Source: Welwitschia mirabilis (Eukaryota > Gnetophyta > Gnetopsida > Welwitschiales). From it: 64,000 nucleotides of DNA. The stretch is taken from contig JBOZIK010000001.1 of assembly GCA_051453625.1 (NCBI GenBank), positions 129,323,452-129,387,451 on the forward strand, read 5' to 3'. The translations under genes were made by a program, and so were the position numbers. The notes beneath the pieces are model-generated. The model was not told the origin of the DNA, ran no database searches, and saw only the letters and a program-made list of their open reading frames with translations. Of this stretch, positions 32,961-44,140 are shown piece by piece; the first letter of the stretch is position 1; every line of letters begins with the position of its first letter.

Positions 32961-34825
32961 TCTGAATCTTTTTGTACATACCTCATGATATAACTAAGGT
33001 ATATATTAAGATATTTATTAATCTATGACTTATTCATTTTCTCTAGAAGTTCCTACTATCTTGCTTCTAATCAGTTTTGCAAGATAGAATGAGAAACTGA
33101 TAAAAGATCAACTAAAATACAAGAAACTATGAAAAATGTACACCTATTTAAGAAAAAGCCTTATTCTTTCTTGTCATTGAGATGTCTTAAAGATCTAAGA
33201 CATCTTGCTAGAGATATATGAGAAAATGAAGTGTAAAAAATATTCTAATATAAACACCTATTGAGTGAAGACTTGAAAAGGAGATTTAGTAGTTCCTTTT
33301 ACAAATAAAATGGATTAAAAACCCTAGGTTTTGATGCATTTTTAATTTTTTCAATATAGTCAAGATCTCTACAAATTAGAAGATGTTTAAAACATAAAAA
33401 ATAGACAACTATAAACTTAAAGACGTCTCCTATTAAAAAATTTTTAATACATTTTTTTACTGTAGACATCTGCAAAACTCAAGATGTCTATTTCAAAAAG
33501 ATAAAGTAATGCACCTTCCCTTCTAAGATGTCTAATAAACTCAATATTTATATTTTCAAAACATCTATAAAACTTAATACGTCTCCACTAGAGACATCTA
33601 TAAAATTAAAGATGATTTACAAATAATACAAGCATAATAATGATACTTTGAAAAGATAAATATCACATACATGATTTAACTTTAACTACCCCAATCCACA
33701 TCTAATATAATTTCAACTCATAAGATAAGTGTAATTGAGTTGGGATATTAAAATATATTACTCGTTCACTTACTTGATTAGACAATGATCAATCTCCAAC
33801 TTCTTGCATAACTTCATAAATCTTTTTTTTATCTTGAATTTTTATGGTCTCATTACTGGGGTGATCATAAGTTTGTTTTATTACATCGTTATTATATATT
33901 TTGTGTTGTTTAGACCCTTTTGTATTGAATTCTTCTTTCTATGACCAGGCGTTTTGTGCCAGTTCCTTACTTAACAAACACTTGATTTGATTTTTAGAAG
34001 AATCTTACAATGTAGTTTGATCTAAGAGTATAGATTTAGCTTTTAATACCCAAACTTTTCTTGGTTTACCCTACATAAGATATTGTACCATTCTACTAAG
34101 GCTTCTGGCCTTGTTAGTGTAAAACTTGTTTTTGTACTTCATTGGATATCTATATTGATAATGACCTCTGTTATGATAATAATAGTAGATAATATTATTT
34201 TTAAATTTCAATTATTCATACCTTATATTATAATTTCATGTTTCATATAGAGAAGTTGAAGTACCTGTTGTGGATTCATTGTGTTCCAAGCCACTCTTAT
34301 CATTTGGATTTATGCTTTACCCAAGCATNNNNNNNNNNCATGATACTTAAAGTTTATTTATCTTATGTATATCTTTTAATGATTATTTTTTAATCTAAAA
34401 TTTTATGTCTTACATTCTCTAAAACATATGTTAGTCTATCAACTTCAACTTTAAGAGCTGAGTTCTTAAAGGATAATTTGTTGCAAGCATCCTTTTCTTG
34501 TTCATAAGCTTTTTTATAAGTATAAAGTAGATTTTTCCATCTTAGTATATAATTGTTATAGATTAATAAATTCTTTAGAAATTACAATGTACATTTCTTG
34601 AATAATCATACCTGTATCATCTTTACTTTCTAAATCACACTCTTATTTTGTCTCATCATCTTCTTCTTAAAGGTGTGCAATGATCATGTATGAAGGATGT
34701 TTTTTCTCATTGTCATATGTTTCTTCTTTCATTGCCTCTTTATCATCATCCCATCATATAAAGAATGATTTATTCTTATTTGGCTCTTTATTTTGCTCCT
34801 TATCCTATAATCTATGAATACTAGG
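32961..34825. other. Element 3 interior where pol would lie; not recognised
   Basis: In the element's reading direction this follows gag and should hold protease, integrase and RT. I could not find DSGCSRHMTGD, DDYS, DVK.AF or YVDD-like motifs on the minus strand. The region is rich in AGACATCT/AGATGTCT words (33180-33610) and contains an intact AGACGTCT at 33421. A 10-N gap is at 34329-34338 and another at 32176-32185. Confidence 0.45.
33421..33428. repeat. Intact AGACGTCT palindrome
   Basis: This is the one undecayed copy I located of the 8-bp palindrome that recurs, mostly as AGACATCT or AGATGTCT, through the LTRs of elements 2 and 3 and in this interior. Nearby decayed copies occur around 33200, 33465, 33485, 33520 and 33593. 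Confidence 0.7.
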
Positions 34826-34867
34826 GCATTCCGAGCCTATATATCAGTGTTCTCTACATACCCAACA
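34826..34867 (-). pseudogene. Gag CCHC zinc knuckle with His-to-Tyr change
   Basis: On the minus strand the codons give C-W-V-C-R-E-H-stop-Y-I-G-S-E-C. This is the C-x2-C-x4-H-x4-C spacing of a retroviral zinc knuckle with the histidine replaced by tyrosine (CAT to TAT) and a glycine or arginine codon turned to TGA. The knuckle normally binds zinc and element RNA. It lies downstream of the UBN2 gag domain, as expected. Confidence 0.72.
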
Positions 34868-35099
34868 TTCTACTTTTCAAACATTAGAAAAAGAAGTATT
34901 ATTAAAATACTTACCTTTGAATAGAAAACTTGATGTTTTGTTAAGTCCTCCATTTTATCATATTTGCATGCAAGAATTCTCTTATATTTTTTTTGTAACG
35001 AAGGCAAGTTCCTTGTCTTCATCATCAAAGTCATCTTCTTTGTACTCTTTCTTTACCTTTTCTTTGGATATCTAATCCATGCTTTGGCTTGCCTTAAGT

Positions 35100-35870
35100 A
35101 TAATAGTTTTTTATTTCAATCTCCATCTTGTATGATATTCATTTTGCATTTTATAAGAGAACTCTATAGCTCTTCTATATTTATTGTGTTGAAATCTCTA
35201 AACTCTTACATAGTTGTAGTTTTCATACTGTATTTAAGGATTAGTGATCTAACAACTTTTTGTATTACCTTTGCTTCTAGAAGATCTTCTTAAATATCAT
35301 GTATTGTGTTTACAATTTTAGAAACTTTGGTAAAGTATTCATGAACTTATTCTCCATGATTCATCTCGAGATTTTTAAACTGATTTATCCAAATTAGAAG
35401 CTTTGATTATTTTATAGTGCAAGTGCCTTCATACATTTCAACTAGAACATTCCAAATTTCTTGTGTTACTTTACATTCTTCTATTATTCTAAATTCTTCT
35501 ATAGGTTTAATTGTTTGGTCTAGCATTATTGGTCCACTCATGATGTCGCATGATCATGTATATAGTGAAACAAGCCATGCTAGATTAAAGTAAATTAAAG
35601 TGCATTTTTAACTTTAAAATCATACATAAAAGTATCTTTTTATCCATCTTTCTAATATTTCATTTTCTTGATCTAATTAGTGGTATTACCTACAGCATTT
35701 GTTATGATTTTCATAGGATCTGTGTAGCCTTCTTCTATGCTTTGTCATACCTAAAATACAAAAGACTATAAGTACACCCACGTCCTCATCTTTGAATAGG
35801 CATAGTTTATCCCATTAAAGAGTGAAGATCTAACAGATGGCATCCCTTTCATTGTTTACTTAAGGAAGTT
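35100..35870 (-). pseudogene. Decayed copia gag (DUF4219/UBN2 type)
   Basis: On the minus strand the N-terminal 'SSLFNGINYAYSKMRTWVYL' and 'EEGYTDP' match the (P).F.G.NY..WK..M..(F/Y)(L)...........EEGY..P motif. The UBN2 region is well kept: 'EIWNVLVEMYEGTCTIK', 'SKLLIWINQFKNLEMNHGE', 'VHEYFTKVSKIVNTIH' and 'VVRSLILKYSMKTTTM', ending 'INIEEL.SSLIKCKMNI'. It is broken by several TAA/TGA stops. The start is close to the PBS, leaving a very short leader. The plus-strand open frame 34964-35293 overlaps the 3' part as an antisense shadow. Confidence 0.85.
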
Positions 35871-35887
35871 ACTCCTTCTCATGAGCA

Positions 35888-35904
35888 CCCACTTTGATAT
35901 TACT
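35888..35904 (-). promoter_or_regulatory. Primer-binding site of copia element 3
   Basis: On the minus strand, directly after the LTR end (..CCTCA), comes AGTAATATCAAAGTGGGTGC. It corresponds to the AGTGGTATCAGAGCGGGTGC form, complementary to initiator tRNA-Met, that follows many plant copia LTRs. Differences are mainly G-to-A. Confidence 0.68.
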
Positions 35905-37451
35905 TGAGGATCATTGAACTCAGAGTGGAGGGGTGAATGAGTTTCATAAAATAAAGTTTAAATTAATAATAAAATAGAAATGCATAATTAAAACACCTTA
36001 TTAAGATAATGTGATTTCCCAACTTGGGTATGTCCACACATAGAGGATAACTTCTACTCACACCTCTGGATATTCTTAACCTATAAGAAAATAATAGTTT
36101 TTTGATGCACCACCAACCTTACAATAAATGATACTCTCCTCAGAAGGCATCACTCTCTTCCCCTCAAGGAAATGGTGGTTTTCATAGGTGCATCACAAAC
36201 CTTTACAAAAGTGAGAGTCTTCTTGTAAGGTAGCACTCTCTTCTTCATAAGAAATGATGGTTTTTATAGGTGCATTACAAACCTTTACAAAAGTGAGATT
36301 CTTCTTGTAAGGTAGCACTCTCTCCCTTGTAAGGAATAATGGTTTTTTAGTTTACCAATAACCTTACATCAAAAAAATTCTTGCAAGTACAATCTTAAAT
36401 GCACACCCCTATAGGATTGCCTTACAAAGTATTTGATATTAAAAAATGAACTTATAACAATATTGAATAATAAGATAGCCCACAATGTAGAACTAAAAGT
36501 ATAAAATAAGATCAAGACTAGAGATATTACTTTGATGAAGATTTCAAATTCTTGATTTTGTTGTTATCATTACAAGTATAAAAGAAGATAATAGCAATGA
36601 AGATACAAGACTAAACAATGCAAGTAATATAAGATTATTGAAAATGATACCTTTAATTCTTTGTAAAAAGTTCCTTTCATTCGTGCATTTGTTAATTTAT
36701 ATTTTGTTTAATTAATTAAATGCCATAAGTTCTTTAAATGATTTGATATGTGAAGGCTTTATATAATCAAAGAAGTTTTAGTTATTTGAGTTAAAAGGTA
36801 GCCATTTAACTTTGTAACCACCATGTAATGAATAAGTGATGTCTAGGCATCAGGCACATAACTTTAATTTTTATCAACATGAAATTTGATCTGAGATGTC
36901 TTCACTTTTATGGACATCTACTAACAATCAGATGTCTTTACCTTATATAATTCTTCAGTCAATTTACCCATATTTTGATGAAATTTGCTCTGTAGTATCC
37001 TTGGATCTTCATAATCATGAATCTATGATGTATAAGTTCATATCTCACTTAAAATATAAGATATTAGTCAAAAATCAAATTAATTTTATTACTTATTTTA
37101 GCTTAATATAGATGTCTTCAAATACATAGACATCTTCATCTATGTCAGGTTCCTTATTCAACTTAATCACCTTGAATGAGGTAGTTATCTTTTATCTTGT
37201 GACTTAAATTCTAGTACATACAAGATATCTTTAACTTTCTAAGCATGTTCACTCAAAATATTTTTTATTTTTTAAACATTTTTAGATAATTGATTTTGTA
37301 TTTTAGTAACTGATCCTTTTCATGAGATGTTATCTTTTAAGATTAATCTTTGTCTAATGCTTATCAAGGTTTGATGTTCTTTGTTTAACCTATTTACATA
37401 ATGGCACAAACTATTTGATAAGTGAAATCATTAAAACTAGATTATTTAACA
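35905..37451 (-). repeat. 5' LTR of copia element 3
   Basis: Partner of 29424-30950, nearly equal in length (1547 versus 1527). It is followed on the right by TGATT (37452-37456). It has the conserved TATA box at 36757-36765, an 83-bp tandem array at 36120-36350, and AGATGTCT/GACATCT words near 36895-37135. Confidence 0.88.
36120..36350. repeat. About 83-bp tandem repeat within the LTR (right copy)
   Basis: 'GGTGCATCACAAACCTTTAC' and 'GTGAGAGTCTTCTTGTAAGG' recur about 83 bases later with few changes ('GGTGCATTACAAACCTTTAC'). A partial third copy lies upstream. It corresponds to 29640-29860. Confidence 0.85.
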
Positions 37452-37456
37452 TGATT
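37452..37456. repeat. Target-site duplication TGATT (right)
   Basis: It directly follows the LTR edge (..TTTAACA) and is identical to 29419-29423. Confidence 0.8.
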
Positions 37457-37873
37457 CTTGTTCTTCTTAAGTCTATCCTTATCTTAATTTCCTTTTTGTC
37501 CTTAATGATTTACACTACCACTATAGTTTGTTTCATTTCCTATAATGTTATCTTATTCACCCCTCTATATATAAGCCTCATATTGATTATTAAAATCATT
37601 GAAGACTATTTCTAGCTATACAAAATTCATTATCTTTAATTTTTCATTACCTAATAGAGGGTTGATAACATAAGAATAGTTAAAACAATGTATGTACTTT
37701 TAATCAAATAAATCCGTGTTGTGCACTATTATTAATAATCTTTATCAAGTATATCCATGATTTCTTAAAGCTCATTAATGATATTGCTATGCCTTAAGTT
37801 ATGTTATAACTTATGATCTTTACATGATGTGCCCTAGATATCAATGTATATGTAACATATTTAAATAAAACAC
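37457..37873. other. Spacer between elements 3 and 4
   Basis: About 0.4 kb of AT-rich sequence with no recognised gene. A 66-residue hydrophobic open frame (37415-37615, +) begins inside the LTR and looks fortuitous. Confidence 0.5.
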
Positions 37874-39870
37874 TAGGGCATTTCATCATATTATTCTCTC
37901 ATAATGAGTACAAAAGTGTTTCAAATCTTAAAAGAATAAATATTTCAACCATGGATCTAAGTAAAAATGGACTTAAAAAGAGTACTAAGTTTAAATAATT
38001 AAATATCTTTCCTCAAGAGTTAAAGGATGACTATTTATAAAGAAACTTATCAAGTAACCCATAGCAAAATAAAAGATATTACATTAATTACAACTTGGAT
38101 GCATAGATAATTAATAAGTTATTCACTATAATTTTAAATGAAATAAAAGTATAAATTTTATAAATGTTACATCTTACAATGAAATGTAGAAAATACTTAG
38201 GAAATACTAAGCATGAAAAACATCATAAATAAAGCTATTAATCATTTAAACACTGACAAAGTAGTGAAAGAATATATTTAAGAAATAAATTCCAAAGAAC
38301 ATTTAAAATAAATTTTTATCTAATGAGTAACGAAAACTGAATTAATGAAGCAAACATAAAGCAAATCCAATCACATGTGAATTTATCCATGATTCAAACA
38401 CTATAGATAATACCAAATTAGCATAAATTAACTACTAAATCCTAAAATAATAGATGCCTTATGATTTAATCATTATTTCATACCTAAGAAGGAAGAAGAG
38501 AGGCTTAGAACCTCATGATGAAATAAGTTGTTATTATGGCCAAATGAATTCTAGATCTAAAATGATAGAGTTTTGATGGATGAATGAAGAACAAAACTTT
38601 GGTAAGGGAAAATCTAAGCTAAATAATATTTCATAAAGTATGGATTGATGTATTAATGAATGATTCATAATCCTTAAGTGAGGTTTTACTTTTAAATCTC
38701 TTCTTAGAGCTATAAATGTTTTTTGATTTTTTTTTTTTTTTTGTTATCTCTATTTAGCCTTCCATCCTTTGTATGATTAATTTAGCCCCAAAGTATTGAT
38801 AAAATGAGTTTCTCTAATAATAGCACTAGTCCTTTTTACTAGACTAATTCTAGTGAAGTTTTAGTATCTTAAGATAACCCATAAATAGAATACTAAAAGC
38901 TAGTCCTTCTACATAATCATTTTAAAACTTAAAAGATAAAACATAATTAACAATAACTTAATTACCAATACTGCATTTTTAGTATAAAAATATACTAATT
39001 TACTAAATGTTTAAAGACGTAAAACTTCTAATGTAGGCACATACTCAATCAACCATTAATTAGTCCTTCAACAAATTTTAAACAATTATGTGTTGTAAAG
39101 GCTATGTTAATAATTTAAATAGATTATCTAAATTTTTCACATATGATCTTCATAACTAGAATTACATAAATCCATGATACTTCAAACATAAAAAAATTCA
39201 ATTTAAATTATGAAATTACAATCTTAAAGAAAAACTTTCTTCTTAAAAATCTTATTTACTTTGTAATCTTCAATTTTTAAGAATTTATAGGTAAATAAAT
39301 CATTTGATTTAATGCATAATTTAATTGATTTTTAAAAAAATTTTAGAAAAATGGGCTAGATGTTAATCTCGATTTAATATATTATTCTCAATATTTAAAT
39401 TAAGTTAGAAAGTTAGAATATATCACATAAATGTATATAGCAAAGAAATAAAAACACACATTTTGTATTAGTTAGAATGAAATTAGTACATTTATAAAGT
39501 AAAAAATAAGAAGATAGTAAGAAATTAGAGAGAAGAAAAGAAAGTACACATAAAATATAAGAATATCTTCTAAGAGAAGAAGACCTCTCTTGGTCCCTAA
39601 AGATAGGTCTCCTTTAAATCTTATTGAATATAATGCATTACCTCTTTATGATTTTCATCATCCTATTCTAAAGTTTTTGGATTAGATTATTTTTTCTTAC
39701 AAGTACTATCTTAATCAAATCTCTTTTATTTTTGGAGAAGTAGAAGTTGGAATCCTTAGCCTTTGTTGAGATGAAGTTGATAATGGATTTTCTCCTTCTT
39801 TGACCCTTTGTTTTATTCTCTATGGTCTTTGAAAGTTTTCACTTATTCTATGAGGATCTAGTTTAAATAA
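37874..39870 (-). repeat. 3' LTR of Athila-like element 4
   Basis: Homologous to 44741-47070. Examples are TATTCTCTCATAA followed by 'RAGTACAAA', CTTACAATGAAATGTAG, 'AGAACCTCATGATGA' and 'TCTAAAATGATAGAGTTTT'. A possible TATA box (TTATAAATAG at 38031-38040, minus) corresponds to a decayed TTATGAATAG in the other LTR. A T16 run is at about 38728. The right edge is uncertain by perhaps 150 bases. Confidence 0.68.
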
Positions 39871-41479
39871 CTATGCTTTTTTAATATTGTGATTTATGAG
39901 TCAAAATTTTGATCTATTGATTTTTCATTTAGCCCTTAACATGAATATGTTTACTATTATTAACAATTAGATTATATTTATTAAATTTTTTTTTGAATGA
40001 TAAAAACAAGTCATAAGGAAGAAGAATATGCATTAGAGACTTGGGATGAAGGCTAAGCATCCAAAGAAAGCTAGTTAATTCTTAAACATATATTTGCAAA
40101 GAAATGCACCTTCTCTATTAGGGGCATTTTCTACTTTAAGATTCTTACTCAATCATGCCAAATCATTTTTAAGTATAAAGTTATAAAAATCTAAATTTAA
40201 AAGTTATAAAACTTTACAGATTAAAAGAGGTGTAGTGAAAACATTGATACCTCTACCTCTAGTTAAAAGAGCTCATAGATCTTACTTATTTCCTTATGAA
40301 TTTCCTCCTTTTCACCTGAATGCAAAAGAAAAAATGGGCATACAACGCATTTAATTCACATGAAAAGTAGGTATTTTTACTGTCTTAGCTACATAGTAAT
40401 GTACTACTTTAAGAATTATCTAAATGCCTCCTTCATAATGAAGTCCCTATATTTACTTAATATGATGACTTTAGCTAAGAGTTTAGAGGGCAAAGAGAAT
40501 AATGGCACAAGTGAATCTACTTTAAGAATAGTGAAAATTATTAAGTACAACTTGATAAGGTTTCAATAGGTATAGGATAGTAAGGAATCATATATGAAAC
40601 AGACAGCTTTGGCTCAGTGCACCAAGAAATAATAGTGTTAAGGAAATCTAATCACAGCACTAAGTAGAATTCTTAGATGTGGCTCTCTAAGTTTTAAGCA
40701 GACATAAGATAATAAGGGATTAACTATGAAATAGGCAACCAAGATGTACAACAGAGGTTTGAGATTTTTTTTAATAGATAAGAAGATAAATATTGGCCCT
40801 TGATTTAGTTTTAAAAATGAATAATGGTGATGTTTAAGGACATGACACAAGTTTAAAATTTGAATTTGTGTTTTTTGGTGTATTTATTTTATTAAGACTT
40901 ACCTTTAGATTGGAAATCAAAATTTTAAATGGAAAGTTTTTACATAGGAAAATGAGTAAAAATTAAGGTAAAATATCTTTTTTAAAATAAGTCTTCTTTT
41001 TCATGCAAAATTGAATCTCATTTAATTTGTCAAGATTGAATGTAACAATTAATAATATCTAAAATCTACTTTTATGTATCGAGTCCAAATCATTGAAGTA
41101 TATAAATCATGATTTTTTCAATTAGGTATGGATCTACATTATATTTATTCCATAAGAAAGAAATTTTATTCTACTAAATTATAAAATAAATAAACCAAGA
41201 TCAAGAGCTAATTAAATAAATTTACATTATAGAAAATTATTTTAACTAATAATTTTAATATTGTTATGATATGATTTAATTTGGCTCTTGGTATAATGTA
41301 ATGTAATTTATTCTAGTTGTTTTGTTACTTTACTACTATAGATCTATTATAAATATGAAACAAAGATTTATTCAAAGGAAAAAGTCTCTTCAAAATCCGC
41401 ATCTAATCTTTTTATATATAAAGAGAATTTATACATCTTGAACTCATCATTAGTAAAATAGATTATTAGATATAAATTA
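39871..41479. other. Element 4 3' non-coding interior
   Basis: In the element's direction this lies after integrase, where Athila elements carry a long 3' region, sometimes with an env-like ORF. I see no convincing env-like frame. Short open frames at 40360-40569 (+) and 40638-40850 (-) match nothing I know. No clear PPT was found. Confidence 0.45.
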
Positions 41480-42690
41480 TAAATATATTTCATGTAGTAT
41501 TTCTAGGCTAACCCTTAGAATGATTGTTCTTAGCTATTAACTTTAAAAGAATGATTGTCCTTAAACCTTAGAATCTTAATAGCACCATGAGTAAATACTT
41601 CTAGAACTTGAAAATGTCTAGTCCACTTAGATATGAGTTTTTTAGAAAAAAATGTGTAGTTTTGAATCATATAGTAAAACCACATTATTTCAAATGACTT
41701 CCTAAGGACATGCCTATCATGAAAACTTTCATATTTTATTGTTGGATGTTTTAATTTTCATAGGCCTTATTTCTAATTTCTTCAAATTTTCATAAGTTAA
41801 GCTTCCTAAATTTTAAATATTCATTTTGGTTTTGATTCAATAATTTTACGGCATAAGAACCTTTGTCTTTTATTTCTAGAGAAGATAAGTAGATTTTCCA
41901 AATGCAAGTTAGTAGGATAACATTCTAATGAAAGTATTATAGGTACTTTATAGGCTTAGAGAGAATCACTGATATGAAGGACTAATTTTTCATAATTGAA
42001 TTTACTAATTTTATAGTGTTATTTTTAATTGTTAGTTATAACTTCTACTTAACTATTGCATTATGGGTGATAAGGGGTTATAGCTTTATGAGTTCTTAAA
42101 AACCTCTCATTCAATTGTTTAGTATATTTTTACAAAAATAAGTTTCTATGTTAATAATAATATATTTAAAATGATTAAAGTGGAATAAGATATATTCTTT
42201 TAATAATCGCATAACAACTTTCATATTATCATTTTTAGTTGGAATAATTTCGCATCACTTAGTAATATAGTTTACATAAAATTTGTTCTCTAGATTTCAA
42301 ATGATTCAAACTTAATAATAGAGGAAAGTTATGTCATGTTGCTTATCTGAATGCTCCATAATAATTGACTTCTATTATAAGATTTGTAATATTCATTAGC
42401 ATCTTTGAAAAGAGGTATTTGAAAAGGTAAGGATTATTCCAAAAGTACTTATCTACTTAAGGAAAGAATTACTCTTTATCTTATATATTCCAAAGATTAG
42501 GCATCTTAAAGGTGAAAAGATAGTTAGCTATATTAGCATATCAAGGTTTATCTTGTAAATATAAGTTATGTTCATTAATAAATGACTTACTTGTAGGATT
42601 TAATTAAAAGAGAATGAGAGCATATATATTAAAATGATGGATTAAATGACCTAATAGAATCTATACCAAAAAATATTTAAGTGAAAATGT
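41480..42690 (-). pseudogene. Decayed Athila-type integrase
   Basis: On the minus strand 'THKAITPYHP' near 42060-42095 and following 'VEVITNN' match the integrase core end (HK.ATPYHPQT.GQVEVSNREIK), with TPYHP intact. Further on, 'KYESFHDRHVLRKSFEIMWF', 'SKKLISKWTRHFQVLEVFTH' and 'GAIKI' (41560-41740) match the Athila C-terminus (HD..I..R.F..G..VLL..S....FPGKLRSRW.GPF.V..V.PHGA.EI). Many stops are present. It would catalyse cDNA insertion. Confidence 0.78.
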
Positions 42691-43170
42691 AATGATTATT
42701 CCAAAAGTACTTGTCTACTTCATGCTAGAATCACGTTTTATCTTAACTATTCTAAATATCAGTGAGTTTATAGGTGATAAGATAATTAGAAATATCAACA
42801 TATCAAGGTTCTTATTGCAAAGAAGGGACATGTTCATTAAAAATGTGAGATAAGTAATTAGCAATTTAATTTTCTATTCCTTTATTATGCTTGATTTCAA
42901 GATCAAATTCTTGTAATAGTAGATCTATCTTAATAATGTAAGTTTAGAATCTTTTTTATTTAAGAAGTATTTAAGAGTAAAATTATTAGTGAAGATGCTA
43001 GTTTTTTCCCTTATAGATATGATGTAAACTCCAATGTAAAAATCATTGCTAAAAGATCTTTTTCTCTATTGTGTAATTTAATTAATGCTCTTATAATCTT
43101 TTGCTTGTGTATTAAATGGCATAGGAATTTTCATTCTTTCAGTAATGTAATATTTCTTCTATGGCTTAAT
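42691..43170 (-). pseudogene. Decayed Athila-type RNase H
   Basis: 'LNYTIEKKIF' and 'IIKIDLLLQEFDLEIKHNKG' followed by 'IEN.IANYLSH' on the minus strand match the Ty3/gypsy RNase H motif (LNYTTTEKELLAVV ... LIRWILLLQEFDLEI.DKKG.EN.VADHLSR). The metal-binding D of ADHLSR is N, a G-to-A change. 'DKYFWNNHY' downstream is the conserved lead-in to the integrase zinc region. Confidence 0.82.
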
Positions 43171-44140
43171 CTGGTACCCTATATAATAGCTCAAATAAAA
43201 GAAACTATTTAGGATATTATAAGATAAAATATAACATTAGAAGATATTTTAATTTATTAAAGGAATTATTACATTTGTGAGTCCCCTCAAAAGAAAAATC
43301 TTTAATGAAAACATTATTTAATGGTTTTAAGATTTTAAAGAAGTATTAAATGAATCTTATATAGTAATTAGCATGTTAAAGAAAAGGTTTAACATTCTTA
43401 ATGCTTCTAGAGAAAGAAACATAAGTGATAAGTCAAGCTTGAATGGGGTTCATTTCTATCCTATTCTTAAAAATTACATGTCCTAATCCTATATCCTTTA
43501 TAACAATGAAATTACATTTCTCTTAATTAACAATATTTTTCTCTTTATAATAATAAAAATAAATTATAAATTATATATATATATATATGTAAAATTCATC
43601 CATGAAAAATTAAATTAATTCCTTATTCATATTAGAGAAGACACTCATCATGCATCATTAGAATGTGGCTAGAGCATTATAAAGGTCAAAGGGTGTTTTC
43701 ATATAAGCAAAGGTTTTAAATGGGTAGTAAAGATAGCCTTTTCTTAGTCTTAAGGGCAATTTATATGTGGTTATATCTTTAATATTCCTCTAGGTAATAG
43801 ACATACTCATAACCCATTAATGTTTCTAAGATTTAATTAATAAAGGACATAGGAAAATGGTCCTTACAGATCATGATGTTCAGTTTTTTATAAGTAAAGC
43901 ACACACTTCATACTACTTTCATTCTAGATATAATAAATTTATTATTCTTATTCTTCACTATCATAATTATAAATCTCTTATAAATAGCTTATGTAAAATT
44001 CACTGGTTAACTATTAAATATTGGATAGATGATACTAGTATCTAGAAACTTAAGGACTTCCTTAATCACTACTTACTGCATGTGAGTGTTAGGTATATGT
44101 CAAGGTTTTCTACTAGGCTTAAGATATTTTTTTAAAGTGA
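43171..44140 (-). pseudogene. Decayed Athila-type reverse transcriptase
   Basis: 'FAYMKTPFDLYNALATF'-like sequence and 'CMMSVFSNMNKE' followed by 'FFMDEFYI' on the minus strand match the RT motif F.(R)MPFGLCNAPATFQRCM..IF.D..E..(I/V)FMDDF. The catalytic pair reads D-E (FMDE, codons at 43595-43606). 'EKCNFIVIKDIGLGHVI' resembles the EKC.FMV.EGI.LGH.(V/I) motif and 'HANYYIRFI.YFFKIL.PL' the HA.FYRRFI.DFSKI..PL motif. The plus-strand open frame 43857-44045 is its antisense. A short (TA)n run at 43573-43590 interrupts the region after the active site. Confidence 0.82.

Larger units (their letters stand above)
29424..37451 (-). mobile_element. Ty1/copia retrotransposon 3, complete ends, gag and VREFY domain, no RT seen
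   Basis: LTRs 29424-30950 and 35905-37451 are direct repeats bounded by a perfect 5-bp TGATT duplication. A purine tract (AAAAAGGGGGAGAT on the minus strand) abuts the left LTR and a PBS-like sequence abuts the right LTR. Orientation is therefore minus, with the 5' LTR on the right. The 5-kb interior has gag (35100-35870), a CCHC knuckle (34826-34867) and a VREFY-type domain (32700-32960). No integrase or RT was recognised in between, although two 10-N gaps lie there. It looks like a non-autonomous relative of element 2, sharing gag type, the 3' ORF and the AGACGTCT-type LTR motif. Confidence 0.88.

Noticed and set aside
34964-35293. 109-residue hydrophobic plus-strand frame
   Set aside because: It is antisense to copia element 3 gag, which explains the sequence.
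43857-44045. 62-residue plus-strand frame
   Set aside because: It is antisense to the Athila-like RT.
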